From contig NZ_CP125370.1 of NCBI RefSeq assembly GCF_030034735.1, forward strand, positions 310,001 through 374,000: a stretch of DNA of 64,000 nt, in the 5' to 3' direction. Shown piece after piece: positions 26,971-35,427 of the stretch. Made by a program: the position numbers and the translations under genes. How positions within the stretch are numbered: the stretch's first letter is position 1; the number at the start of each line of letters is the position of its first letter. The DNA comes from Paenibacillus sp. RC334 (GTDB lineage: Bacteria; Bacillota; Bacilli; Paenibacillales; Paenibacillaceae). Below the pieces are notes generated by a model, which did not search any database, was not told the DNA's origin, and was given only the letters and a program-made list of their open reading frames with translations.

Positions 26971-27876
26971 GTGTCCATACAGGTAGAGGAGGTTTTCACG
27001 CCAGAGATTATTCGTAAATCACCATCCAGCTGGTCTGTACTGCGCCGCGAGCTGGTGCGTGACAAAACGGCGCTGGTATCCATCGCGTTTGTGGTTTTGT
27101 TTTTGATCTTTATTTATTCATCCGTTCTGTTTGTGAATCAGGATGTAGTTACGACGGTGGATTTGGGCGCGATCCGTGAGGCTCCAAGCTCGGCGCATTG
27201 GCTGGGCACGGACCGGGCGGGCAGAGATATTTTCGGTCAGCTGGTCATTGGGGCACGCAATTCCTTCACGATTGGCTTCACGATTACGCTATTATCCGCT
27301 GCCATCGGCTTGACGCTGGGACTGCTGGCGGGTTTTTATGGCGGCTTGGTTGATAACATTATCATGCGGATCATTGATTTTATCCTGGTGCTTCCGTTTT
27401 TGATGCTGGTGATCGTATTCGTCAGTATTGTCCCCAAGAGCGGCATAGGATCTTTTATTTTCATCATGACCGCTTTTTTGTGGATTGGAAAAGCACGTCT
27501 GATTCGAGCCAAGGTACTGTCGGAGCGGGAGCTGGACTATGTGCAGGCCTCCAAAACGCTCGGCACACCCAATTGGAAAATTATCTGGTTTGGCGTACTG
27601 CCCAATCTCAGCTCGGTCGTGATCGTCAATCTGACGCTCAGCCTCGCGGGAAATATCGGGATTGAAACTGGACTTTCCTATCTCGGCTTTGGGTTGCCAG
27701 AATCCACGCCAAGCTTGGGTACGCTGGTGAGCTACGCCAATGACCCGGATGTATTACAGAATAGCTGGTGGATGTGGTTGCCTGCATCTTTACTTATTTT
27801 GGTGCTAATGCTGGCGATCAACTTTATCGGCCAGGCGCTCAAACGCGCCACGGATGCCAGACAACGATTGGGTTAA
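26971..27876 (+). CDS. Peptide-type ABC transporter permease (DppC/OppC-like)
   Basis: 301 residues. An N-terminal OppC_N segment (WSVLRRELVRDKTALVSIAFVVL) is followed by HWLGTDRAGRDIFGQLVIGARNS, typical of DppC, and by five further membrane segments with the EAA-like loop VQASKTLGTPNWKIIWFGVLPN. It pairs with the DppB-like permease. The start is GTG at 26971 with GGAAGGGGAGGG upstream. Confidence 0.92.
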   Translation: MSIQVEEVFTPEIIRKSPSSWSVLRRELVRDKTALVSIAFVVLFLIFIYSSVLFVNQDVVTTVDLGAIREAPSSAHWLGTDRAGRDIFGQLVIGARNSFTIGFTITLLSAAIGLTLGLLAGFYGGLVDNIIMRIIDFILVLPFLMLVIVFVSIVPKSGIGSFIFIMTAFLWIGKARLIRAKVLSERELDYVQASKTLGTPNWKIIWFGVLPNLSSVVIVNLTLSLAGNIGIETGLSYLGFGLPESTPSLGTLVSYANDPDVLQNSWWMWLPASLLILVLMLAINFIGQALKRATDARQRLG

Positions 27877-27918
27877 TCGAAGTTCCATAATAAGGACAAT
27901 GACAAGGAGGGGCTTACA

Positions 27919-29739
27919 ATGGTTAAACGCTGGAAAAAAGGAATTCTGCCTGTTCTATCTGCAATTTTGGTGCTTTCTCTGGCCGCATGCAGCGGCGCGC
28001 CTTCCGCTTCAAATGGAGGAAAATCGTCTGATGGTACAGGCGGCTCAGGATCAGACAGCAAGCAGGTGAATGCGACAGCGCTGGCGAAGGCGGTCAAGAA
28101 TGATAAGGCACCGATTAAGGGCGGTGTCATCAATTATGCACTTGTGTCCGATACCCCTTTTGAAGGAATTTTGAACCCTGTATTTTATGATGGAAACCCG
28201 GATTTTGAAGTCTTCCAATTTTTCTACCCTTCTATGTTTTCGATTGATTCCAATCTGAATATTGACGATAAAGGAGCGGCGACGATTTCCTTTTCCGCAG
28301 ACAATAAGGCGGTGACTGTCAAAATTGATCCCAAGCTGAACTGGACAGATGGTAATCCCGTAACGGCGGAGGACTATGCCTTTTCCTATGAAGTCATCGG
28401 TCACAAGGACTACGAGGGTCCGCGTTACGATAGCTTTATGACGAATATTGTGGGTATGGAGGAATATCACGCGGGCAAGGCCAAAACGATTTCCGGCATC
28501 AAGGTGTTGAATGAGAAAGAGGTTACCATTCAGTTCAAGGAGCCTAATCCATCGGTGAAATCGGGACTCTGGTCTACGCCACTGGAGAAAAAGGTGTTTC
28601 AGAACATTCCCGTGAAGGATATGGCTGGATCTGATCCTGTCCGTAAAAATCCGATTGGCTATGGGCCGTTCAAAATTAAATCTATGGTCACAGGTGAATC
28701 TGTGGAATTTGTCAAAAACAAGGATTATTTTCACGGTGAGCCCAAGCTGGATGGCCTTCATTTGAAGGTTGTGAACCCGAATGTCATTACAGAAGCGCTG
28801 AAAAGCGGAGAAATTGACTGGGCCAGCTATCCAACCACCCGTTACGATGAAGCCAGCAATCCGAAAAATGTACAGTTTCTCGGTCAGGAGGAATTGTCTT
28901 ATAGCTATGTAGGCTTTAAACTGGGCAAATTCGATCAGGCCAAGAGTCTAAATATTATGGACCCGAACGCCAAGCTGGCGAACAAGTCATTGCGTCAGGC
29001 GCTCGGCTATGCGCTGAATAATGAGCAGGTCGGCAAGCAGCTCTATCACGGGCTTCGGGTTCCGGCAACGTCCCTGATTCCGCCTGCCTTTAAGGGATAT
29101 CATGACACGAACGCGAAGGGCATCACATATGACCCGGACAAAGCGAAAAAGCTGCTGGACGAGGCAGGATATGTGGATACCAATGGAGATGGCTACCGTG
29201 AGGACCCTAAGGGTAAGGAGCTGGTGCTCCATTATGCAGCGATGAGCGGGGATGCGACAGCCGAATCACTGGCGAAGTTCTATTTGCAAAACTGGAAGGA
29301 TGTCGGGCTTCATGTGGAGCTGGTGGACGGTCGTCTACTGGAGTTCAATTCTTTCTATGATCGTGTGCAAAAGGATGATCCCGGCATCGATATTTTTGGC
29401 GGCGCATGGGGAACAGGTTCAGATGTAGATCCTGGTGGGCTGTATGGACGGGGAGCCAGCTTTAACTATTCGCGCTTTACGAGTGAAGAAAATGATAAGC
29501 TGTTGAAGGAAGGCGTGTCGGTCAAAGCCTTTGACGACAACTATCGTAAAGATATATATAATCAGTGGCAGGCGTATATGAGTGAGGAAGCTCCAATCGT
29601 ACCGACGTTATTCCGCTATTCGCTGGAGGCTCTGAATAACCGGGTAGCCAATTACGACATTACCCGTGGCAAGGAGTATGGTGCAGACACGTTTGCCAAT
29701 ATTACGTTGACGGCGGAAAAAGCAGAAGTAGCACAATAA
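27919..29739 (+). CDS. Peptide-type ABC transporter substrate-binding lipoprotein
   Basis: 606 residues. The lipoprotein signal ends in LAAC with the modified Cys at residue 24, followed by a Ser/Gly-rich linker. The rest is a family 5 solute-binding protein (NWTDGNPVTAEDYAFSYEV, NPIGYGPFKIKS, RQALGYALNNEQVGKQLYHG, YDPDKAKKLLDEAGY). It would bind peptides or another family 5 ligand outside the cell. AAGGAGG precedes the ATG. It is the last transporter gene and is followed by a terminator. Confidence 0.92.
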   Translation: MVKRWKKGILPVLSAILVLSLAACSGAPSASNGGKSSDGTGGSGSDSKQVNATALAKAVKNDKAPIKGGVINYALVSDTPFEGILNPVFYDGNPDFEVFQFFYPSMFSIDSNLNIDDKGAATISFSADNKAVTVKIDPKLNWTDGNPVTAEDYAFSYEVIGHKDYEGPRYDSFMTNIVGMEEYHAGKAKTISGIKVLNEKEVTIQFKEPNPSVKSGLWSTPLEKKVFQNIPVKDMAGSDPVRKNPIGYGPFKIKSMVTGESVEFVKNKDYFHGEPKLDGLHLKVVNPNVITEALKSGEIDWASYPTTRYDEASNPKNVQFLGQEELSYSYVGFKLGKFDQAKSLNIMDPNAKLANKSLRQALGYALNNEQVGKQLYHGLRVPATSLIPPAFKGYHDTNAKGITYDPDKAKKLLDEAGYVDTNGDGYREDPKGKELVLHYAAMSGDATAESLAKFYLQNWKDVGLHVELVDGRLLEFNSFYDRVQKDDPGIDIFGGAWGTGSDVDPGGLYGRGASFNYSRFTSEENDKLLKEGVSVKAFDDNYRKDIYNQWQAYMSEEAPIVPTLFRYSLEALNNRVANYDITRGKEYGADTFANITLTAEKAEVAQ

Positions 29740-29745
29740 TCTAAA

Positions 29746-29786
29746 AAGAAGCGCGAACCGGAGTGATCCGATCTCGTGCTTCTTTT
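29746..29786 (+). terminator. Terminator of the peptide-type ABC operon
   Basis: AAGAAGCGCGA pairs with TCGTGCTTCTT over 11 base pairs, followed by TTAGCCTTTT. Confidence 0.8.
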
Positions 29787-29834
29787 AGCCTTTTAATGTA
29801 ACCATCTGCGGAATTTCGAAGGGAGAGAAATAAG

Positions 29835-30734
29835 ACGGAAATACGCCAGCTTCAATACTTCATAGCCGTATGTGAGGAACTGCATTTTACGAAAGCTTCT
29901 GAAAAGATCGGAATCTCCCAGCCTACGCTCAGTTTGCAAATTAAGGCGTTGGAGGAAGAACTGGGGATGACCCTCTTTAATCGTGCAGGCAAAAAGATCA
30001 AAATGACAGAGGCTGGAAAACTGTTGCTACAGCACAGCGCTCATGCGCTCAAGGATCTACAGCAGGCGAAAGCTTCCATTGAGGAGCTTCGCACCGAGCA
30101 ACGGGGAAGCTTACGGATCGGTATCGCGTTGCCGGAGCTGGAGGAACCATTGCAAGAGATGTTTATGGATTTTCATCGTTTGTTTCCTAAAATCAGTCTG
30201 CACATCCACCCATCCTTTGAATTGCTGGAGCAGGTGCTGGATAACCGGATGGACCTTGGCATTACGCTGCACTCAGGTATGGATGAAAGGCTCGTCCAGC
30301 TACCGCTTCGGACGGAGAGCTACTGTCTTATTGTCCCGGCAGGACATGCGTTTGCCAACCGTTCTTCGATTGCACTGGACGAATTGAGGCACATGCCTTG
30401 GGCTATGCAGCCAGGGGATCATCCGGGTAGAAGGCACATTGAAAAATGCTTCTGTGATCGAGGGTATCCCTTTACCACTGCGATGGAGACCCATTCCATT
30501 CCTGCGATCCTGCGCTGGGTACAGGAGGGACTCGCAGTGACTATCCAGACCAAATCCCTCGCAGCATCCCTGGACCGTTCATCCCTTTGTGCAGTACCTA
30601 TTTCACGGGGAGTACCCGAGGTTCGGCTGGAGCTGATTCATCGGTCAGACCGTTACAAGGGAGAAGCAATCAAGAGGCTGATTGAAAAAATACATGCTGT
30701 GCTGACAGAACGTTCAGGCTGGCGGCAGCCCTGA
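29835..30734 (+). CDS. LysR-family regulator with ACG in place of ATG
   Basis: 299 residues. The winged helix-turn-helix is complete only if translation begins at the ACG at 29835 (TEIRQLQYFIAVCEELHFT, then KASEKIGISQPTLSLQIKALEEE). No ATG, GTG or TTG occurs in frame between the stop at 29799 and the TTG at 29934, which would cut away the DNA-binding helices. AAGGGAGAG sits seven bases before the ACG, as expected for the real start. A LysR effector domain follows. It probably regulates the preceding transporter operon. Either ACG is used, the ATG has been lost by mutation, or the base is a sequencing error. Confidence 0.8.
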   Translation, partial: TEIRQLQYFIAVCEELHFTKASEKIGISQPTLSLQIKALEEELGMTLFNRAGKKIKMTEAGKLLLQHSAHALKDLQQAKASIEELRTEQRGSLRIGIALPELEEPLQEMFMDFHRLFPKISLHIHPSFELLEQVLDNRMDLGITLHSGMDERLVQLPLRTESYCLIVPAGHAFANRSSIALDELRHMPWAMQPGDHPGRRHIEKCFCDRGYPFTTAMETHSIPAILRWVQEGLAVTIQTKSLAASLDRSSLCAVPISRGVPEVRLELIHRSDRYKGEAIKRLIEKIHAVLTERSGWRQP

Positions 30735-30755
30735 TCAAGCTATGTGTAATGAATG

Positions 30756-31406
30756 CTAATGAGTACGCACCTCCAGCCTGCGTGCAAGCAGCGACATGCT
30801 GTAATTGACAGCGAAGTACAGGAAAGCGGCGAACAGCAGAGCAGGAATGACGAAGGACTGATTTTGACCGCCGACAATCTGAATGTTATGTGTCAGCTCC
30901 GGCAGACTGATAATGACCGCGAGAGAAGTATCCTTGAGCAGGGAAATGAACTGGCTGACGATGGGCGGCACCATACGGCGGAGCGCTTGCGGCAAAATGA
31001 TATGCCATAACGTTCTGGAATAGCTCAGCCCGGAGGACCGTGCGGCTTCAATCTGTCCTTTATGAACGGAGTTCAAACCGCTACGGACAATCTCGGCGAT
31101 CATGGCACCCTCGAAGATCGACAGGCCCGTAATGGCTGCCCATTTAAGTGAAATGGAAAGACCAATGGACGGTAAGACCATACCGATGAAGAAGATAATG
31201 AGCAATAACGGAAGATTGCGAATCAGATCGATTAAAAAGGCCGCTACTTGTGAAATGACAGGTAAGCGCGTATAGCGCAGGATACCGAACACGATACCGA
31301 GCACGAAGCTGAACATGATGGAATAAACGGAGACCTCCAGCGTCAGCAGGAAGCCCTCCAGTATAAAACGCACATTAGGCCATGCAAACATACCACTGAA
31401 ATCCAT
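30756..31406 (-). CDS. glnP: Glutamine-type ABC transporter permease
   Basis: 216 residues with about five membrane segments and the HisM/GlnP family loop QIEAARSSGLSYSRTLWHIILPQALRRMVPP. It is the last gene of a glnQHMP-like minus-strand operon, 14 bases after the sister permease. It forms a pore with that protein. Confidence 0.9.
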   Translation of the reverse strand: MDFSGMFAWPNVRFILEGFLLTLEVSVYSIMFSFVLGIVFGILRYTRLPVISQVAAFLIDLIRNLPLLLIIFFIGMVLPSIGLSISLKWAAITGLSIFEGAMIAEIVRSGLNSVHKGQIEAARSSGLSYSRTLWHIILPQALRRMVPPIVSQFISLLKDTSLAVIISLPELTHNIQIVGGQNQSFVIPALLFAAFLYFAVNYSMSLLARRLEVRTH

Positions 31407-31420
31407 ACGGGCTTCCCTCC

Positions 31421-32080
31421 TTAGGATGTTTTGGACAGGCGACGCTCCATATACAGGACAAGAAAGCTAAGTGGAACCGTCAAGGTAAGGTATAGCAACG
31501 CTGTGATGGCATAGACGGTGATGGGCATAAAGGTATCCGAGTTAATCAGATCCGAATAATACATCAGGTCCAGTCCGGCTACTATAGCTAGTACGGAAGA
31601 GTTTTTGACCAGATTGATGAACTGGTTGCCAATCGCAGGCAGTACAATTTTAATCGCTTGTGGCAAAATAATACTGATCATCGTCTGGTTGTAGCTCAGC
31701 CCGGAGGAGCGTGCGGCTTCGAATTGCCCCTTCGGTACGGACTGGATACCGGCACGTATCGCTTCTGCAATAAAGGAGGCTGTGTACACGGTCAAGCCAA
31801 GCGTTCCAGACACAAACCCGTCCAAGGGAACGCCCAAAGTGGGAAGTCCCAGATAAAAGAACAATACAACGATCAGTAACGGGATATTACGAATGACCTC
31901 TACATAGACAGTCCCAATCCAGTTAAGCCATTTAAAGGGCGCAATTCGGAGGATAGCGATGATCGCGCCCAGAATAAAGCTTCCGATCAAGGCAATGACA
32001 CTGGCTTGAACGGTATGAAGCAAGCCTTCTATGAAGCGGTCGCTATGGTCGAAAAGTACGTTGATATCAAAAGTAAGCAT
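31421..32080 (-). CDS. glnM: Glutamine-type ABC transporter permease
   Basis: 219 residues with five membrane segments and the loop QFEAARSSGLSYNQTMISIILPQAIKIVLP. It is paralogous to the next gene. It starts 18 bases after the binding-protein gene. Confidence 0.9.
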   Translation of the reverse strand: MLTFDINVLFDHSDRFIEGLLHTVQASVIALIGSFILGAIIAILRIAPFKWLNWIGTVYVEVIRNIPLLIVVLFFYLGLPTLGVPLDGFVSGTLGLTVYTASFIAEAIRAGIQSVPKGQFEAARSSGLSYNQTMISIILPQAIKIVLPAIGNQFINLVKNSSVLAIVAGLDLMYYSDLINSDTFMPITVYAITALLYLTLTVPLSFLVLYMERRLSKTS

Positions 32081-32098
32081 CTGCGGATGACACCCCCA

Positions 32099-32929
32099 TT
32101 ATTCGGGTTTAACCCCAAGCCATTGCTCGTGGAGCTTATCGTATTCACCGTTGCTTTTCAGTTCCTTGAGCGTATCGTTAATGGCTTGCAGCAATTCCGT
32201 TTGTCCCTTCTTCACCGCAATGCCGTAAGGTTCCTCAGTGAAGTTCCCGCCTACAAGAGTGTAATTCGGGTCTTGTTGTTGCATGCCGAGCAGAATAGAG
32301 TTATCGGTGGTCAACGCCTGCCCTTGACCTGCCTTGAGTGCGTTGAATGCATCCTGGTAGTTTTCGAACTCCAGTATAGTCGCTTTGGGTGCTTTTTCGC
32401 GTATATTTTTGGCGGAGGTGGAGCCTTTAACTGCGAGTACCTTGGTAGCCGGGGTCAGGGACTCCAGACCGGTAATCGGGCTTCCTTTTTTCACGAGCAG
32501 GGATTGCCCGGCGTTAAAGTAGACATCGCTGAAATCAACCTGCTTTTTACGTTCGTCCGAAATGGTCATGGTTGCGATAATGGCGTCGATGTCCCCGTTT
32601 TGCAGCAAGGTGATTCGTGTTTTGGATGTGACTTCCTTCAATTCAAGCTTGGTTTCGTCTCCAAAAATATGTTTGGCTACCGCCTTGGCAATGTCGATAT
32701 CAAAGCCTTCTACTTCCCCGCTAGCCGGGTCTTTCAGACCGAACAGCTTGGTGTCGTATTTCACCCCAACAACCAGCTTGCCACGTTGCTTGATGGCTTC
32801 CAGCCCGTTGGCTGCCGCCGCCTCATTCCCCGACGTTGCCGTTCCTTGCTTGCCTCCACAGCCAGCCAAAACGAGTAGACAGGACAGCGTAAGCAGCATA
32901 AGGGCACTCCATGAATATCTTTTTCTCAT
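32099..32929 (-). CDS. glnH: Glutamine/glutamate-type substrate-binding lipoprotein
   Basis: 276 residues. The lipobox LAGC puts the modified Cys at residue 24. The mature part has family 3 motifs (GKLVVGVKYDTKLFGL, GEVEGFDIDIAKAVAKHIFG, DAIIATMTISDERKKQVDFSDVYF). The GFDIDIA / VDFS pattern is that of glutamine, glutamate and aspartate binding proteins. AAAGGGG lies nine bases before the ATG. Confidence 0.9.
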   Translation of the reverse strand: MRKRYSWSALMLLTLSCLLVLAGCGGKQGTATSGNEAAAANGLEAIKQRGKLVVGVKYDTKLFGLKDPASGEVEGFDIDIAKAVAKHIFGDETKLELKEVTSKTRITLLQNGDIDAIIATMTISDERKKQVDFSDVYFNAGQSLLVKKGSPITGLESLTPATKVLAVKGSTSAKNIREKAPKATILEFENYQDAFNALKAGQGQALTTDNSILLGMQQQDPNYTLVGGNFTEEPYGIAVKKGQTELLQAINDTLKELKSNGEYDKLHEQWLGVKPE

Positions 32930-33012
32930 TTGAACAATCCCCTTTCGATTTACATTCTGAATTTACACTCCAGAGGAGTTTGCAAAAATCCTGACTCCAT
33001 TTAAAGGTCTGC

Positions 33013-33741
33013 TTAATGATGAATCAGACGGCTCAGGAACAGGCGTGCCCGCTCTTCACCCGGATTCTGAAAAAACTCGGCAGGCTGACTGTCTTCTAAA
33101 ATCTGTCCTTTGTCCATGAAAATGACGCGATCCGCTACTTCACGGGCAAAGCCCATTTCATGAGTCACAATGACCATAGTGATGCCCTGATGGGCGAGCG
33201 AACGCATAACATCCAGTACCTCCCCAATGGTTTCGGGATCAAGAGCGGAGGTAGGCTCGTCAAACAGCATGATCTTTGGATTCATCGCGAGGCCACGGGC
33301 GATAGCAACCCGTTGCTGCTGTCCCCCGGACAATTGGGCGGGGTAGCTCTGTGCTTTTTCCTCGATTCCAACACGCTTCAAATAGGTGATGGCTGTTTGG
33401 GTAGCCTCTTTCTTTGAGATGCCCAGCACCTTCATGGGTGCGAGTACAATGTTCTCGATTACCTTTTTATGGGGATACAAATTGAAATGCTGGAATACCA
33501 TACCGATATTGCGCCGGAAGGCGTTAATATCAATCTTTTTGTCATGTACAGGTATTTCGTTGACGATCAGTTCCCCGTCCGATATGGTTTCCAAACGGTT
33601 GATGCAGCGTAGCAGGGTGCTTTTACCCGAGCCGGAGGGTCCGATGATCACGACGACCTCGCCCTCCTTAATCTGAAGATTGATGTCTTTAAGTACATGG
33701 AAGTGACCAAAATGCTTGTTGACGTTGCGAAATTGGATCAG
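33013..33741 (-). CDS. glnQ: Glutamine-type ABC transporter ATP-binding protein
   Basis: 242 residues. Walker A is [13 protein letters not shown], the signature is [15 protein letters not shown], Walker B is [13 protein letters not shown] and the switch His lies in VTHEMG. The start is hard to set. Family alignment ([11 protein letters not shown]) and an AAAGGGGTGAG site favour a CTG codon at 33741. The upstream alternatives are a GTG at 33750, which overlaps that site, and an ATG at 33771 with no site. It is the first gene of the glnQHMP order known from B. subtilis. Confidence 0.88.
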   Translation of the reverse strand: MIQFRNVNKHFGHFHVLKDINLQIKEGEVVVIIGPSGSGKSTLLRCINRLETISDGELIVNEIPVHDKKIDINAFRRNIGMVFQHFNLYPHKKVIENIVLAPMKVLGISKKEATQTAITYLKRVGIEEKAQSYPAQLSGGQQQRVAIARGLAMNPKIMLFDEPTSALDPETIGEVLDVMRSLAHQGITMVIVTHEMGFAREVADRVIFMDKGQILEDSQPAEFFQNPGEERARLFLSRLIHH

Positions 33742-33860
33742 AAGGCTCACCCCTTTCAGGATTGGATACATAGCTTGGTAGATTGGCTGGCATGATCAAG
33801 CTCTATCAAAATTTCAAAATTTTCTCTCATGATACTATAAGCTTACAATAAAAAACAAGA

Positions 33861-33900
33861 TTTTATGTCATAAAACTTCACGTAAAATATATTTTTATGT
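33861..33900. promoter_or_regulatory. Palindromic operator-like sites upstream of glnQ
   Basis: TTTTATG-T-CATAAAA (33861-33875) is a perfect 15-base palindrome. ACGTAAAATATATTTTTATGT (33880-33900) is a nearly symmetric neighbour. They lie 120-160 bases before glnQ in the AT-rich divergent region, and suit control of glnQHMP. The regulator is unknown. Confidence 0.45.
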
Positions 33901-33961
33901 AATTATCCATGAGTGAACCGGTATTTTCACATGTAAACGAGCATGAATGCATAAATTAATG

Positions 33962-33984
33962 TTATTTTATTTGACATAAAATAA
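33962..33984. promoter_or_regulatory. TTATTTTAT/ATAAAATAA inverted repeat
   Basis: Nine-base perfect arms are separated by TTGAC. The spacer and right arm overlap a TTGACA that could be a -35 for the rightward cupin gene. The rest of the 33772-34078 gap shows nothing else clear. Confidence 0.4.
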
Positions 33985-34078
33985 TCTCCTTCGACATTCC
34001 AAGGGAGAAACGTGACAAAAGCAACGCTATGTTTTACAGTAGGGGAGAAGGAATTTAGGGTAAAGGAAGGTTAGTACA

Positions 34079-34534
34079 ATGACGAAAGCTATTTCACCGC
34101 TGGTAACCGCATTGGGCATGGAGCCCCATCCGGAAGGCGGCTGGTACAAAGAAATGTGGAAGTCCCATTTTCAAATTCCGAAGCCTGTACTGCCGGATGT
34201 GTATTCCGGTCCGCGCTTTGCAGCTTCATCGACGTATTTTTTGCTGCATCCGGGCGAGTTCTCCGAGTGGCATGTCGTGCATTCGGATGAGCTGTGGCTG
34301 TATCATAGCGGAAGCCCTGTGGAGTTGAAATTGGGTGGAAGCGGAGAACAACCTGGTGAAGAAACGGTGATTATTGTCGGTGCCGATGTGGAGGCAGGAC
34401 AGCATCCACAAGCGCTGGTGCCGGGCACAGTATGGCAAACGGCGCGTCCGCTTGGGGATGAGCCTGTGCTGGTAACCTGTGTCGTTGCTCCGGGATTCCA
34501 CTTTGACGATTTCAAGCTGATTGCAAAGGTGTAA
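34079..34534 (+). CDS. Cupin-fold protein, DUF985 family
   Basis: 151 residues. The opening LVTALGMEPHPEGGWYKEMW and the core ASSTYFLLHPGEFSEWHVVHSDELWLYHSGSPVEL are typical of DUF985 cupins. The H..E residues in that core could bind metal or ligand. No partner gene suggests its substrate. It is a single-gene unit divergent from glnQ, with AAAGGAAGG upstream. Confidence 0.85.
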   Translation: MTKAISPLVTALGMEPHPEGGWYKEMWKSHFQIPKPVLPDVYSGPRFAASSTYFLLHPGEFSEWHVVHSDELWLYHSGSPVELKLGGSGEQPGEETVIIVGADVEAGQHPQALVPGTVWQTARPLGDEPVLVTCVVAPGFHFDDFKLIAKV

Positions 34535-34557
34535 AACTGAATAAGGAAGTTTTTATT

Positions 34558-34595
34558 GGCGGGTGTGTTCCTTAAATCAACAGGAATGACCCGCC
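34558..34595 (+). terminator. Hairpin after the cupin gene
   Basis: GGCGGGT and an inner TTCC pair with GGAA and ACCCGCC, followed by TGATTTATATT. It may also serve the converging GGDEF gene. Confidence 0.6.
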
Positions 34596-34634
34596 TGATT
34601 TATATTCTCAGCCGGGTTTGGATAGTTTCCTGGC

Positions 34635-35360
34635 TTATAGAGGTGCAGGTTGTTTTTTGACATGGACATTATGGCGCTTTCGAATGTCTTTTGCGAGGTT
34701 TTTGATCCGTGTAGTGTTGTATGAGCTGCTCTGTTTCCGGCTAATCTTGGAATACACGGCATAACGATTTCTTCCCATTCGTTTGGCATGGTACATGGCG
34801 ATATCCGCCTCTTTGAGCAATGTCTGCAGATTGTCCTTCTGGGATGGATTCAAGCTAATACCAATACTTCCTGTGACAGATAGTCTGTGTCCATGAATGC
34901 TGTAGGCGCTGCTGATTTTTCTTAGGAGGAGTTGCGCCAAAATTTTTACCTGGTCGGAATCAAAATTTTTTATAATGAGTAAAAATTCATCCCCTCCAAT
35001 TCGAAAAGCCTTTTGGTTCGCATTCATGACTTGTAGCAGATGAAGGCTAACTTCATGTAACAACATATCGCCAACCTTGTGTCCATAAGCATCATTAATG
35101 GCTTTGAAGCCGTCCAGGTCAATGTATAAAATAGCAGTGCTTTCTTTGCCTTTATGTTGCTGCCAAAAGTGGTTGAGCGCATTCCGATTGAACAAACCTG
35201 TTACAGGGTCTTGGTAAGCAAGTTTCCTTAGCATAGTTCTTTCCACAAATACAGACCTTAAAAAAATCCCAAGGCATGTCCATACGATCAGGTTTAAGAT
35301 CAATAAACATAAGAGCATGTAGGAGTTTTGAGCTAAATTCAAGTTCATGTCACCACTCAT
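34635..35360 (-). CDS. Membrane-anchored GGDEF diguanylate cyclase
   Basis: 241 residues. One membrane segment (about 14-36) precedes a GGDEF domain (about 47-205) with LAYQDPVTGLFNRNALNHFW, YIDLDGFKAINDAYGHKVGD, the active-site RIGGDEF and TGSIGISL. The A-site is intact, so it should make c-di-GMP from two GTP. No inhibitory I-site RxxD is seen five residues before GGDEF. The start is uncertain (ATG 35360 or 35348), since the nearest AGGAAGGGG lies 16 bases away inside a hairpin. It is the last gene of the adhesin-sortase array and may be co-transcribed with the adhesin before it. Confidence 0.85.
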   Translation of the reverse strand: MSGDMNLNLAQNSYMLLCLLILNLIVWTCLGIFLRSVFVERTMLRKLAYQDPVTGLFNRNALNHFWQQHKGKESTAILYIDLDGFKAINDAYGHKVGDMLLHEVSLHLLQVMNANQKAFRIGGDEFLLIIKNFDSDQVKILAQLLLRKISSAYSIHGHRLSVTGSIGISLNPSQKDNLQTLLKEADIAMYHAKRMGRNRYAVYSKISRKQSSSYNTTRIKNLAKDIRKRHNVHVKKQPAPL

Positions 35361-35376
35361 ATCATTGATAGTTGTT

Positions 35377-35410
35377 CCCCTTCCTCGTTTTGTGTAAGCC
35401 GAGAAAGGGG
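35377..35410 (-). promoter_or_regulatory. Stem-loop between adhesin gene and GGDEF gene
   Basis: On the minus strand CCCCTTTCTCG pairs fully with CGAGGAAGGGG, with no T-run after it. The 3' arm contains the only Shine-Dalgarno-like sequence before the GGDEF gene. It may be a leaky terminator, an RNase stop or a translational switch. Confidence 0.55.
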
Positions 35411-35427
35411 ATTATTTGATTATTTGA

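Noticed and set aside
33801..33830. Possible CodY box (AAATTTCAAAATTTT) before glnQ
   Set aside because: Too many mismatches to AATTTTCWGAAAATT in a very AT-rich stretch to support a call.
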